DNA of 64,000 nt from Mucilaginibacter polytrichastri (lineage in GTDB: Bacteria > Bacteroidota > Bacteroidia > Sphingobacteriales > Sphingobacteriaceae): assembly GCF_001911425.1 (NCBI RefSeq), contig NZ_MPPL01000001.1, forward strand, positions 3,852,885-3,916,884, given 5' to 3'. The notes below the pieces were generated by a model. It was not told the DNA's origin, searched no databases, and was given only the letters and a program-made list of their open reading frames with translations. Shown piece by piece: positions 36,809 through 46,500 of this stretch (positions within the stretch are counted from its first letter, which is position 1; the number at the start of each line of letters is the position of its first letter). The position numbers and the translations under genes are program-made.

Positions 36809-37717
36809 ATGCATAACCAACACATTTTAATTACCGGGGGCAGCGGTTTAATTGGTAAAGGTTTAACGGAACTATTACTTACTAAAGGATACACAGTTAG
36901 CCACCTGAGCCGTGGCAAAGGGCACGACAGCCGCATTAAAACCTATCAATGGAATGTGGATCGCGGCCAGATAGATGAGAACTGCCTCACTGGGGTTGAT
37001 ACTATTATCCATTTGGCCGGCGCAGGTATTGCAGACAAACGCTGGACTAAAAAGCGGAAAAGAGAACTAATAGATAGCCGCACAAAATCTATCGGATTAA
37101 TTTATGACCTCATGAGGCGTAAACCAAACCTGGTTAAACATATTATTTCGGCATCTGCAACGGGTTACTACAGTAATCGGGGCGATGAATTGCTGACCGA
37201 AGAAAGCCAACCAGCCAAAGATTTTCTGGGTTATTGCTGCGTAGTATGGGAGCAAGCCGTAGACCAGGGTAAAGACCTGAACCTGCGAATTGTGAAATTA
37301 CGCACCGGCGTTGTACTAAGTAAAAAAGGCGGTGCTTTACCGCAACTGGCACTCCCTATAAAACTGGGCATGGGTACCGCATTGGGTACAGGCAAGCAAT
37401 GGATACCCTGGATACACATTGAAGATGCGGTTGACATGTACCTGCATGCTATTGAAAACACAACCATACAATCCGTATATAACATGGTAGCCCCATACCC
37501 TGTTACCAACAAACAACTAACCAAAGCTGTTGCCAAACAATTGCGCAGGCCTTACTGGTTGCCAAATGTGCCTTCATTTTTGCTGCGCGTAATGCTTGGG
37601 AAATTAAGTTTAGTTGTATTGGGCAGCACAAAAGTATCGGCCGAAAAGATTGAAAGCACTAACTTTACATTTAAATATCCCAAACTAGCCGACGCTCTTA
37701 AAAATATATATGGATAA
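36809..37717 (+). CDS. TIGR01777-family epimerase-like protein
   Basis: A 302-residue NAD(P)-binding protein of the YfcH/TIGR01777 group. It has GGSGLIGKGLTELLLTKGY at the N-terminus, IIHLAGAGIADKRWTKKRK in the mid-part, SATGYYSNRGDELLTEES with the conserved Tyr, and a C-terminal DUF1731-like segment (KLSLVVLGSTKVSAEKIE). The function is uncharacterised; many members occur next to photolyase or cell-division genes. The stop overlaps the photolyase start by 8 nt, so they are cotranslated. Confidence 0.93.
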   Translation: MHNQHILITGGSGLIGKGLTELLLTKGYTVSHLSRGKGHDSRIKTYQWNVDRGQIDENCLTGVDTIIHLAGAGIADKRWTKKRKRELIDSRTKSIGLIYDLMRRKPNLVKHIISASATGYYSNRGDELLTEESQPAKDFLGYCCVVWEQAVDQGKDLNLRIVKLRTGVVLSKKGGALPQLALPIKLGMGTALGTGKQWIPWIHIEDAVDMYLHAIENTTIQSVYNMVAPYPVTNKQLTKAVAKQLRRPYWLPNVPSFLLRVMLGKLSLVVLGSTKVSAEKIESTNFTFKYPKLADALKNIYG

Positions 37718-39017
37718 AAAACCACTGACCATCTTTTGGTTTCGCCGCGATTTGCGGTTGCATGATAATGCAGGCCTGTACCGGGCTCTTAAAAGCGGCA
37801 ACACGGTATTATGCCTGTTCATCTTCGATAAAGAAATTTTAGATCATCTGGAAGATAGAGATGATGCCCGGGTAACGTTTATTTACAACCAGATTGAGGC
37901 AATTGATAAAGAATTGCAAAACCACGGCAGCAGCTTATTACTAAAATACGATAAACCGGCAAATGCATGGAAAGAGATCATTAATGATTATGATGTGGCT
38001 GCAGTTTACACCAACCATGACTATGAGCCCTACGCCAAAAAACGGGATGCAGAACTGGGTAGCTTTTTAGCGCAGCATCAAATTGAGTTTAAAACCTTTA
38101 AAGACCAGGTAATTTTAGAGGGCCAGGAAGTGGTAAAGGATGACAAAACACCTTATACCGTTTTTACGCCCTACAAAAAACGGTGGTTAAATAACCTCAC
38201 ATCTTTTCATCTTAAAGCTTACCCTACCGAGAAATACTTTACCAACTTTTATAAAACCCAACCACTAAAGGATATTACTTTACAGCAAATGGGCTTTATA
38301 GAAAGTGAGGCAGTGTTTCCGCCTATTGAATATAAAAGTGTAATTGAAGATTACGCTAAAAAGCGCGACTTTCCTGCTATTAAAGGGACATCGCACGTTG
38401 CCCTGCATTTGCGCTTTGGCACCGTAAGCATCAGGCAGTTGGTAACCGAAGCTACCCAATACCCCGAACGTACCTGGCTGAGTGAATTGATATGGCGCGA
38501 GTTTTACATGATGTCGCTTGACTTCTTTCCGCAGACCATTGACAGTGCTTACCGGCCAGAATATGACCGGATAGCGTGGCGTAACAACCAAAAAGAATTT
38601 GAAGCCTGGTGCCATGGCAAAACTGGCTACCCACTAGTTGATGCCGGTATGCGCGAGTTAAATGCTACCGGTTTTATGCACAACCGCGTACGCATGGTAG
38701 TAGCCAGCCTGCTGGTAAAACATTTATTGATAGACTGGCGCTGGGGCGAACATTATTTTGCACGTAAATTGCTGGATTATGATGCATCGGCCAATGTGGG
38801 TAACTGGCAATGGGTGGCAGGCTCGGGTACAGATACCATGCCTTATTTCAGGATCTTTAACCCGGATTCGCAGTTAACAAAGTTTGATCCTAAAATGGAG
38901 TACATAAAAAAATGGGTTCCGGAGTATGGCACAAGCCAATATCCAGAACCCATAGTTGATAATACCGAAGCGCGTGCGCGTTGCCTTAAGGCATACAAGC
39001 AAGCCCTTGGGCGATAA
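37710..39017 (+). CDS. Class I deoxyribodipyrimidine photolyase
   Basis: A 435-residue light-driven DNA repair enzyme that splits cyclobutane pyrimidine dimers with reduced FAD. The N-terminal alpha/beta domain starts TIFWFRRDLRLHDNAGLYRA. The helical FAD domain has LIWREFYMM, GYPLVDAGMRELNATGFMHNR and the highly conserved GNWQWVAGSGTDTMPYFR region. The antenna chromophore cannot be inferred. It overlaps the TIGR01777 gene and is the third photolyase-family gene within 10 kb. The convergent FKBP gene ends 4 bp beyond its stop. Confidence 0.96.
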   Translation: MDKKPLTIFWFRRDLRLHDNAGLYRALKSGNTVLCLFIFDKEILDHLEDRDDARVTFIYNQIEAIDKELQNHGSSLLLKYDKPANAWKEIINDYDVAAVYTNHDYEPYAKKRDAELGSFLAQHQIEFKTFKDQVILEGQEVVKDDKTPYTVFTPYKKRWLNNLTSFHLKAYPTEKYFTNFYKTQPLKDITLQQMGFIESEAVFPPIEYKSVIEDYAKKRDFPAIKGTSHVALHLRFGTVSIRQLVTEATQYPERTWLSELIWREFYMMSLDFFPQTIDSAYRPEYDRIAWRNNQKEFEAWCHGKTGYPLVDAGMRELNATGFMHNRVRMVVASLLVKHLLIDWRWGEHYFARKLLDYDASANVGNWQWVAGSGTDTMPYFRIFNPDSQLTKFDPKMEYIKKWVPEYGTSQYPEPIVDNTEARARCLKAYKQALGR

Positions 39018-39021
39018 TTTT

Positions 39022-39990
39022 TTAGTTAGTTACGTATTCTATATTGAAATCATAAGCCAGGCAGCTGTTTGCAGGCGGTGTTTGTGTAGAAAACGAGTAG
39101 CCGCTGCTAGCTGGTGTTTTGCCAAAAGCCAGTGCCGATGGAATGATTAACGATAACTTTGCACCTTTGGTTACCAGTTTTAAACCTTCTTGCCAACCTA
39201 ATATCATATTTTGATAGTTTACCGCAGTTGCGGTAGTATCAACAGCATTGTACTGATCAAAAACGGTTCCGTTAAATAATTTACCAGTGTATTGCAAGCC
39301 AACAACAGAACTTGATGTTACCGGCACAGTACCCGTACCCACCTGTGCAATCTTATAATATAAGCCAGATGCAGTTTTTGTATAACCAGTAAGCCCGTTA
39401 GTTTTCATATAGTTCTGTATAACCATATCATCGTAAATAGGCTGAAGGTTACTATTAGGCACATCCAGTACTGTAGTATTTATCATATTAATATAATAGT
39501 CGAGGCTTTCATTACCCGGTAACCTAGTACTGCCCGTACCAGAACCTGCAGCACCATAAGCAAGGCGCGATGGAATTAATATTCTGGCTTGTGTACCATC
39601 ATTTACTAAAATATTTTTTATGGCCAGTATTAATCCACTAGGGGCAAGGTGGCCAACGTAGTTATAAGCATGGTTTAAAACAGTGTCAACAACGGTGTAC
39701 TGTCCGTCGAGTGTTTTAATGGTGTATACAAAAGATACCGCGTCAGAATAATCAAGTACTTTACCTTTTCCGGGCCTTAATATCTGGTAATACATACCGG
39801 TTGTATCGCCGCCGCTCAGGTCGCGTTTCATACCGGTAAGGCCGTTGGCAGTTATATAATTTTGAATCTGCTGCTGATCGTACTCTTTAATGGTACTGTT
39901 TTTATTACTGTCTTTTTTGCACGAAATTAATCCTGCAGACATAAACCCGATTGTACAAAGTAGCAGAAGCGTAGTAAGCGTTTGTTTCAT
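39022..39990 (-). CDS. Tandem FKBP-type peptidyl-prolyl isomerase lipoprotein
   Basis: A 322-residue envelope protein. The signal peptide ends in a lipobox (MSAGLISC, lipidated Cys about residue 24). Two FKBP domains follow: residues 40-175 (YYQILRPGKGKVLDYSDAV...) and 195-322 (TASGLYYKIAQVGTGTVPV, GWQEGLKLVTKGAKLSLIIPSALAFG). The second matches the canonical fold better; the first seems degenerate in the prolyl-binding pocket and lacks the usual GWxxGL segment. It likely assists folding of exported proteins. It is the second gene of a pair, 3 bp after the 182-aa FKBP gene. Confidence 0.87.
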   Translation of the reverse strand: MKQTLTTLLLLCTIGFMSAGLISCKKDSNKNSTIKEYDQQQIQNYITANGLTGMKRDLSGGDTTGMYYQILRPGKGKVLDYSDAVSFVYTIKTLDGQYTVVDTVLNHAYNYVGHLAPSGLILAIKNILVNDGTQARILIPSRLAYGAAGSGTGSTRLPGNESLDYYINMINTTVLDVPNSNLQPIYDDMVIQNYMKTNGLTGYTKTASGLYYKIAQVGTGTVPVTSSSVVGLQYTGKLFNGTVFDQYNAVDTTATAVNYQNMILGWQEGLKLVTKGAKLSLIIPSALAFGKTPASSGYSFSTQTPPANSCLAYDFNIEYVTN

Positions 39991-39993
39991 TTA

Positions 39994-40539
39994 TTAATTA
40001 GTTACATCAAATATTGTTATCTCAAAATCTAGTAAAGCATTGGCCGGTAATTTATAATTCCCGTTGTCATACTGGCCATATTGCGTTTGCGGGTATGGGC
40101 CGTATGCATAACGTGACGACATTAGCAATCGTATTTTACCACCTTTATTAATTTTAGCAGCCTCTATCCCTAATTGCCAGCCCTTTATGGTTGCCCCCAA
40201 TACGTACGACGGATTAAAACCACTATCGGTAGTACTGGTAAACGGGGCACCCAATGTGGTACCATTAATTACACTGGCAGTATACGACACCGTTACCGAT
40301 GTAGAACTGGTATATAAGGCCGGTATTGTACCCGGGTCTTCTATCACATACCAAACACCTATGGTATCGGTTTTAGGCGACCCTACCTGCACAGCGGTTA
40401 AATTGTTTGCCTTTATATAAGCAACCAGGCTGGCATCATCAATTGCCGACTGGGCCTTTACGCTGGCAGCTACATCATCTGTTTTCTTACAGCCGGCAAA
40501 AATTACCAGGCATAATATTATACCCAACCACCTGTTCAT
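39994..40539 (-). CDS. FKBP-type peptidyl-prolyl isomerase lipoprotein
   Basis: A 181-residue lipoprotein. The frame extends 23 codons upstream, but the start giving MNRWLGIILCLVIFAGCKK provides a proper lipoprotein signal (LVIFAGC), so I use it. A single FKBP domain occupies the C-terminal 130 residues, with the GWQLGIEAAKINKGGKIRLLMSS and YAYGPYPQ segments. The loop VIEDPGTIPALYTSS differs from typical enzymes, so activity is not certain. It forms an operon with the tandem FKBP protein. Confidence 0.87.
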   Translation of the reverse strand: MNRWLGIILCLVIFAGCKKTDDVAASVKAQSAIDDASLVAYIKANNLTAVQVGSPKTDTIGVWYVIEDPGTIPALYTSSTSVTVSYTASVINGTTLGAPFTSTTDSGFNPSYVLGATIKGWQLGIEAAKINKGGKIRLLMSSRYAYGPYPQTQYGQYDNGNYKLPANALLDFEITIFDVTN

Positions 40540-40667
40540 ACAGCTTTTTTCAAATGGCAAATTTATTGTTTTAAATTTCAAAAACGGCAGGTTAACATAT
40601 TTTAACATTTACAACTAACGGAAACAGTTGTACAGAAATTATAGCGCAGCCACATGAAGCTAATTTT

Positions 40668-41117
40668 TTACGATTGAGGCTTATAGTTAACAGTGAGTTT
40701 GTTTAACTTTTTAAGGATATCAGTTAAGCCGTCTTTTTCTTTTTCGGTAATATGGTCGTTAAGGTAATTGTTAAATTCCTTTACCACACCACGGGCCATA
40801 CGCCGTTTTTCTTTACCCAAATCTGTGAGGTATATTTTAACAGAGCGCTTATCGCCTTTATTAAGTTCGCGGTAAATTAAACCCATTTTTTCTACCTGGC
40901 TCAGCATGCGCGAAAGGCTGGTTGATTTGGCACCAACCAATGCAGCAACCTGCGAAACTGTGCTGCCTTCTTCCTCATCAATATTAATCAACAAATAGCC
41001 AATAGATTGGGTAATACCAAAATCAACTACAATTTGGTTGTAACGATTGGCCATTGTTTGCCAAACGATCTTGAGCAAATAGTCGATCGTTTCGTGGTTT
41101 TTTGCCTTATTATGCAT
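40668..41117 (-). CDS. MarR family transcriptional regulator
   Basis: A 149-residue winged-helix protein. The ATG giving MHNKAKNHETIDYL is chosen over an upstream TTG. The helix-turn-helix is at STVSQVAALVGAKSTSLSRMLSQVEKMGLIYRE, followed by the wing DKRSVKIYLTDLGKEKRR. It lies 51 bp downstream of the gamma-glutamyltransferase gene on the same strand, so they may share a transcript. The target and ligand are unknown; the other MarR gene of the window (7692) is only distantly similar. Confidence 0.88.
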   Translation of the reverse strand: MHNKAKNHETIDYLLKIVWQTMANRYNQIVVDFGITQSIGYLLINIDEEEGSTVSQVAALVGAKSTSLSRMLSQVEKMGLIYRELNKGDKRSVKIYLTDLGKEKRRMARGVVKEFNNYLNDHITEKEKDGLTDILKKLNKLTVNYKPQS

Positions 41118-41168
41118 GCATATCAAATGTAAGCTGATATTATCTACTAAGCAACTATAATTTTTTAC

Positions 41169-42866
41169 TTACCAGCCTGCAGCAGTATCATCAGCGCGCG
41201 GGTCGGCACCGCCTTGCAGCATGCTGCCTTTTGTCACCAAAATAGCATCAACCCGGCCACTTGGCCCGTGTACAATTACTTTATAGCCCTTTTGCTGCAA
41301 TTTATCTTTTACCGCTTCCGTAAAAGTACCAGCGGTTTCTATATAAACTTCATCGGGCAACCATTGGTGGTGAAAGCGTTTAGAGGCCACCGCCTGCTGC
41401 ATATCCTGGTTAAACTCTATCACATTTAATATCGTTTGAAAAACCGAAGTAATGATGGTCGATCCACCAGGAGTGCCTACTACCATAACCAGTTTGCCAT
41501 CTTTCTCTATAATGGTAGGCGTCATAGATGAGAGCATCCTTTTGCCCGGCTGTATGCTGTTGGCCGTGCCACCTGTTAAGCCAAACATATTGGGTACACC
41601 AACCTTGGCGCTAAAATCGTCCATCTCATTATTCAACAAAAAGCCTGCTCCTTTTACCACTATTTTAGAGCCGAAGCCTCCGTTTAATGTGGTGGTGATG
41701 GATACCGAATTACCTTCTTTATCTACGATAGAGTAATGGGTGGTTTGGTCGCTTTCGTAACCGGCAAAAGTACCGGGCTTAATATCGCTGCTTGGGGTTG
41801 CCTTGTCCCAGCTAAAGTTTTGCATACGCGATGTAATGTATTCGGGTTTCAACAAGCTATCAACGGGCACTTTGAAAAAGTCCGGGTCGCCTAAATATTT
41901 AGAACGATCTGCATATACCCGGCGTTCGGCCTCAACCACTACCTGTACGGTAGAGTCCTGGTTATAACCCCAACGGTGCAACGGATATTTTTCTACCGAG
42001 TGCAGCAACTGCAACAAGGCTATCCCTCCGCTTGATGGCGGCGGCATGGTAATGATCTTATAATCTTTATATCGCCCAATAATGGGCTTACGCCACACCG
42101 AGTGGTAGTTTTTAAGATCGGACTCGGTGATCATACCGTTACCGCTTTTCATTTCGGCAGTTAGCTGTGCGGCTACTTTACCTTCATAAAAACCGGCACG
42201 GCCTTTATCGCGAATCTGTTCCAGGGTTTTAGCCAGGTCTTCCTGGATCAGTAACTGGCCTGCCTCCCATGGGGTATCTTTTAAAAAGTACGTTTTACCG
42301 GGGTTCAGTTGTTTAAAACTTTCGGCATTCCGGTTCAGGTCCGATGCCAGGTGCGGGGTAATTTTGAAACCGCTACGCGCCAGGTTGATAGCGGGCTGCA
42401 CCAGTTCGGCCCATTTTAGCTTGCCGTATTTGTTGTGCGCCTCTACCATGCCATCAACCGAGCCAGGGACGCCCGAGGCCTGATGGGTGGCTATACTCAT
42501 GTTGGGCACCACGTTACCATTGGCATCTAAAAACATATTCTTGTTGGCAGCAGCGGGGGCCTTCTCCCTAAAGTCTAATGTATTGGGCAGCCCTTTTGCC
42601 GGGCGAAATACCATAAAACCGCCTCCGCCAATATTCCCTGCTTCGGGTAAGGTTACGGCAAGGGCAAATTGCACGGCTACAGCCGCATCAACTGCATTAC
42701 CACCTTTTTTTAAAATATCCACACCTACCTGCGATGCATCCGGATATGCACAAACTACCATACCATTGTGGTATAATGGTGCCGCTTGCTGCCCATAGCC
42801 TGTTACAGCTGTTAATAGTAATGCACTAAATAATAAACGTGTTGAAGTTTTTAACCGCAGGATCAT
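41169..42866 (-). CDS. ggt: Gamma-glutamyltransferase
   Basis: A 565-residue periplasmic Ntn-hydrolase that transfers the gamma-glutamyl group of glutathione and related peptides. The signal peptide ends around VTGYGQ. The protein is made as a precursor and cleaved before the catalytic Thr (about residue 377, SDQTTHYSIVDKEGNS). Other motifs are GGNAVDAAVAVQFALAV, TLPEAGNIGGGGFMV, the PPPSSGGIALLQ oxyanion region and NNEMDDFS in the small subunit. It is followed by a MarR regulator gene on the same strand. Confidence 0.96.
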   Translation of the reverse strand: MILRLKTSTRLLFSALLLTAVTGYGQQAAPLYHNGMVVCAYPDASQVGVDILKKGGNAVDAAVAVQFALAVTLPEAGNIGGGGFMVFRPAKGLPNTLDFREKAPAAANKNMFLDANGNVVPNMSIATHQASGVPGSVDGMVEAHNKYGKLKWAELVQPAINLARSGFKITPHLASDLNRNAESFKQLNPGKTYFLKDTPWEAGQLLIQEDLAKTLEQIRDKGRAGFYEGKVAAQLTAEMKSGNGMITESDLKNYHSVWRKPIIGRYKDYKIITMPPPSSGGIALLQLLHSVEKYPLHRWGYNQDSTVQVVVEAERRVYADRSKYLGDPDFFKVPVDSLLKPEYITSRMQNFSWDKATPSSDIKPGTFAGYESDQTTHYSIVDKEGNSVSITTTLNGGFGSKIVVKGAGFLLNNEMDDFSAKVGVPNMFGLTGGTANSIQPGKRMLSSMTPTIIEKDGKLVMVVGTPGGSTIITSVFQTILNVIEFNQDMQQAVASKRFHHQWLPDEVYIETAGTFTEAVKDKLQQKGYKVIVHGPSGRVDAILVTKGSMLQGGADPRADDTAAGW

Positions 42867-43099
42867 ATATCACAGAATTGATTTTACTAATTAAGGATTT
42901 TATTGGGGAATAACAGGCGTATGTTAAGGATTTGTTTAATTTTCTCAGTCAATTTCTCTTTTCAACAGCTTTGATTATAAGCGCTTAATTCATTTTTAAC
43001 ATCAGTAAATCAAAAGCATAACCCTATTAAGTAACATTTTCGAGACATTTAAAGTCATAAAAAGTAATTGTGGACGTTAATTTGTATTAAACGCATACT

Positions 43100-43591
43100 A
43101 TGAAAAAGACGATATACTTTATTATTGCTATAGCAGCATTTATTATTACAGGCAACCAGGCCCGGGCGCAAGACAATAGTTACAATACTGCTGTTGGACT
43201 AAAATTTGGCGGCTACGAAATTGGGCCATCCATTAAATGGTTTTTCAATAACAACCAGGCATTAGAAGGTATATTTGGTTTTCGTAAAGGTGGCGTTGTT
43301 GTAACCGGGCTTTATGAAATGCATGTACCCATATTTAATGTAGATAAGCTGAACTTCTTTTACGGCGGCGGTGCCCACATTGGTGGCATAGACAAAGGCA
43401 CTTACAACGACGGCCGCGATATTTATACGAACAGGCGCATATTAATTGGTTTCGACGGTGTTATCGGGGCAGAATATACCATACCCAACTCCCCTATCAG
43501 CATCAGTGTGGATATTGATCCGCGCCTGGAATTGGCAACAGGTTCTGTATTTGATATAGCGCCTGCACTTGGCCTCAAATATTCCTTTTAA
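43100..43591 (+). CDS. Small outer-membrane-type beta-barrel protein
   Basis: A 163-residue exported protein with a signal peptide (AFIITGNQARAQ). The mature part is made of alternating beta strands (IGPSIKWFF, EGIFGFRKGGVVVTGLYEMHV) and ends in YSF, suggesting an eight-strand barrel in the outer membrane. No known function; similar small OmpA/OmpW-like barrels are common in Bacteroidota. Its stop codon directly abuts that of the convergent subtilase gene, with no room for a terminator between them. Confidence 0.75.
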   Translation: MKKTIYFIIAIAAFIITGNQARAQDNSYNTAVGLKFGGYEIGPSIKWFFNNNQALEGIFGFRKGGVVVTGLYEMHVPIFNVDKLNFFYGGGAHIGGIDKGTYNDGRDIYTNRRILIGFDGVIGAEYTIPNSPISISVDIDPRLELATGSVFDIAPALGLKYSF

Positions 43592-46500
43592 TTAGCGTAT
43601 TATAATTACCTTTTTAGCATACAGCTTACCTGCCAGTAACACTCTTAATACATAAGTGCCCGGTGACAACCCCGACACATTAAGCGCGGTACTGAAATTA
43701 CCGGCATCAATAGTACGGTTATCTGTAAAAGCCACCTGCCCTACACTATTAACAAAAGATAGTTGAACATCACCGGCAGCTTTGGCTACAAACAATACAT
43801 TTAATGCTGTTGATGCCGGTACAGGGTAAATGGTAAGCCCTATATCGGTACTATTATCGGGGTGGAGTGCAATAATGGCAAAAGCGTAATTATCTGAAAT
43901 GGATTCGCAGCCGGTACCAACAACTACACTTACCTGGTAATTGCCGCTTTCTGTTGCTGTATAGGTTTGCCCCGTAGCGCCGGTTATCATAGTACCGTTA
44001 TAATACCATTGATTGCCTGTTGTATAATTCGAGCTCAGCACATTGCCATTTTGTGTAATTACCGGCTTTATTAAAGCCACAGCCTGCCTGCTTGCCGATA
44101 CACAACCATAACTATGTACTTTTACATTATACAAGTAATAGTAATACCCGGTTGAACCCGGTGTAGCTGTATTGCCTGTAATACTAAATATGCCGCCAAT
44201 GGTAAAGGGATACCCCGTTACGCCTGCATTACTACGAAATATAGACGCACTATCATCATAGGCAACGCTAATAGTATAGCTGCCCGCAGCAGGTAGTATC
44301 AGGTTAAGATCATATACTTTACCTTGGTCGGCAGGATCGTCTGTTGCAGTGCCTAACACTGGCGTAGTACGTGTGGCGGCAGCATTGATGGTAACGGTAG
44401 AAACAATTTGGCCCGAAGCATCTGTAGCATTAAAAGTTATTTTGCCGCCATAACCTATATAAAGCCGTGCACTCTCTATCACTATTGGTATTTGCGTAGT
44501 TACGTTAACTGCTGGGGTAAACTGATTATACCCCCCGCCGGTAAATACACCTTTGGTTGCCGGGCCAACGGTGCCGCTAAAATCATTGATACCTGCATAA
44601 TAGGTATTATTAACTGGGGGTGTCCCTGTTGTTACAGATGCGCCAACTGCAATAGGTATTACATCATTAGCGTTCTGATACCACAACAAAGCACCATCTG
44701 CAGTACCAGCGAGCTGATAACTTTTAGTGTTATTACAATAGTATGCTGTTAAGTTATTAGCTACGGGCAAGGCTGCAATTACCAGCGTAGCAGTTGCATT
44801 ATTATTGGATGATACAAAATCGCCGGGTAAATTAGTTGCCCCTGTAAGGGCATAGGTAGCACCGGCTACGGTAGTATAGGTATTATTGAACGTATACTCT
44901 GCCTGTGTGCCCGGTGTTAATGAGCCGGTGTAGGTTTCATTAAAAGTGGTTATGGTATTATCGGGCGCGGTAATGGTTAATGTTACCGGGATGCTGGCTA
45001 ATGTGCTGGTACCAAAATTTTTAATAGTGACTGTAAAATTGGTTTTGCCGGCACAGTTGCCGGCAGCTGTATTACCGCTAACGGCAATAGCACCGGCATC
45101 AAGAGCAGGCTGAATAAATTGCAGGCGGTAATCCTGCGTCTGGCCCTTAATGCTACTGCACGCGGTAACGGCACTGGGGTCTGTTGTTTCGGTTAATACA
45201 ATGCGCAGGCGCGAATAATTGCCAACCGTTACATTACCGGGTATGGTAATATTGGTTACAAAGGTTCCGGTTGCACTAATGACATTAGATGTACCTATCA
45301 GTTCGCCGGTGTCGTCAAAATCGCCGTCGCCGTTCCAATCGGCAAATACTTTGGCAATTTTGTTTAAATTATTACCACTGCAGGCACCAACCGCTAAACT
45401 CAACGGGTAGGTTTTACCCGGCTCTAACTGCGCCGTTAATGTACCCGAATAGTCTGTATAAGTAGTACAGCCTGCCGCAGGTGTGTTATCAATAGAAGCA
45501 AACTTAAAGTTATTGATCCGCGAATCTGTAGCCGCCGGTACAGAAGCACAATAGGCCGAGCCGCCAATACCGGTAACAACCAGCGAATAGTCTTGCCCCG
45601 CAGCAGGCAGTGTTTTTTTATGTGTAACGGTAATAGTGTATTGCTTACCCGGTACCACTTTATCAACATACACCTGTTCTATATTATCACGGATATTATC
45701 TCCTGTTGTGGCTGTAGCTGCAGGCTGGTCGGGGTTTAGCACCCAGGGCATAAAAGTGTTGGTACCATCGCTCACGCGGATATCCAGATCATTAACCAGT
45801 TTTGGGGTACGGTCATTAATAGTGCCATCTGCAGAAAGCGTTCCCTGCGGATCTGTCCAGGTAATAGAAGCAACCAGTGCGCCTGCCCCCGATGCCGTTA
45901 CTGTAAAGGTTTTGGTTTGGCCCTGAGTTAATGTATTTTCACTAATCAGGCTTTTGGTGCCGTTATCGGTAATGGCTTGCGCAGCTTTTTGCATATCCAG
46001 CAATCCCCAGCCATAAATATAATCGGGGCCAACGTTGCCTCCATCAAAAGCAGTATGGCAAGCCAGCCCTTTTAACGTAGCCGATTTCATAAATACGCCT
46101 GCATTTTGTTTGGCGTAATACTCCTGCAACAGGTATAGCGAGCCAGTAACATTTGGCGATGCCATAGAGGTGCCGGACAGGGTTACATAACTGGTATTAC
46201 TCCCCGAACCCGACGACAGCACATCTACCCCCATCCCGCAAATATCGGGCTTTATCCGGCCATCATCTGTAGGGCCCCAACTGCTAAAGTAGGCAATAGC
46301 CACATCACTACGGGTACTTGGCCCAAAGGGCAGCTGGTTAACCGCGCCAACCGTGAGTATATTTTTGGCGTTAGCAAAATCTGGTATAATATCATAACCG
46401 GTATTACTGCTAATATTGGCCGGTCTTGGCCCCATATCTACCAGGGTAGTTGGGTTTACGCGCGTTTTATATCCCCAATAATCATCACCTACTGCGGGCC

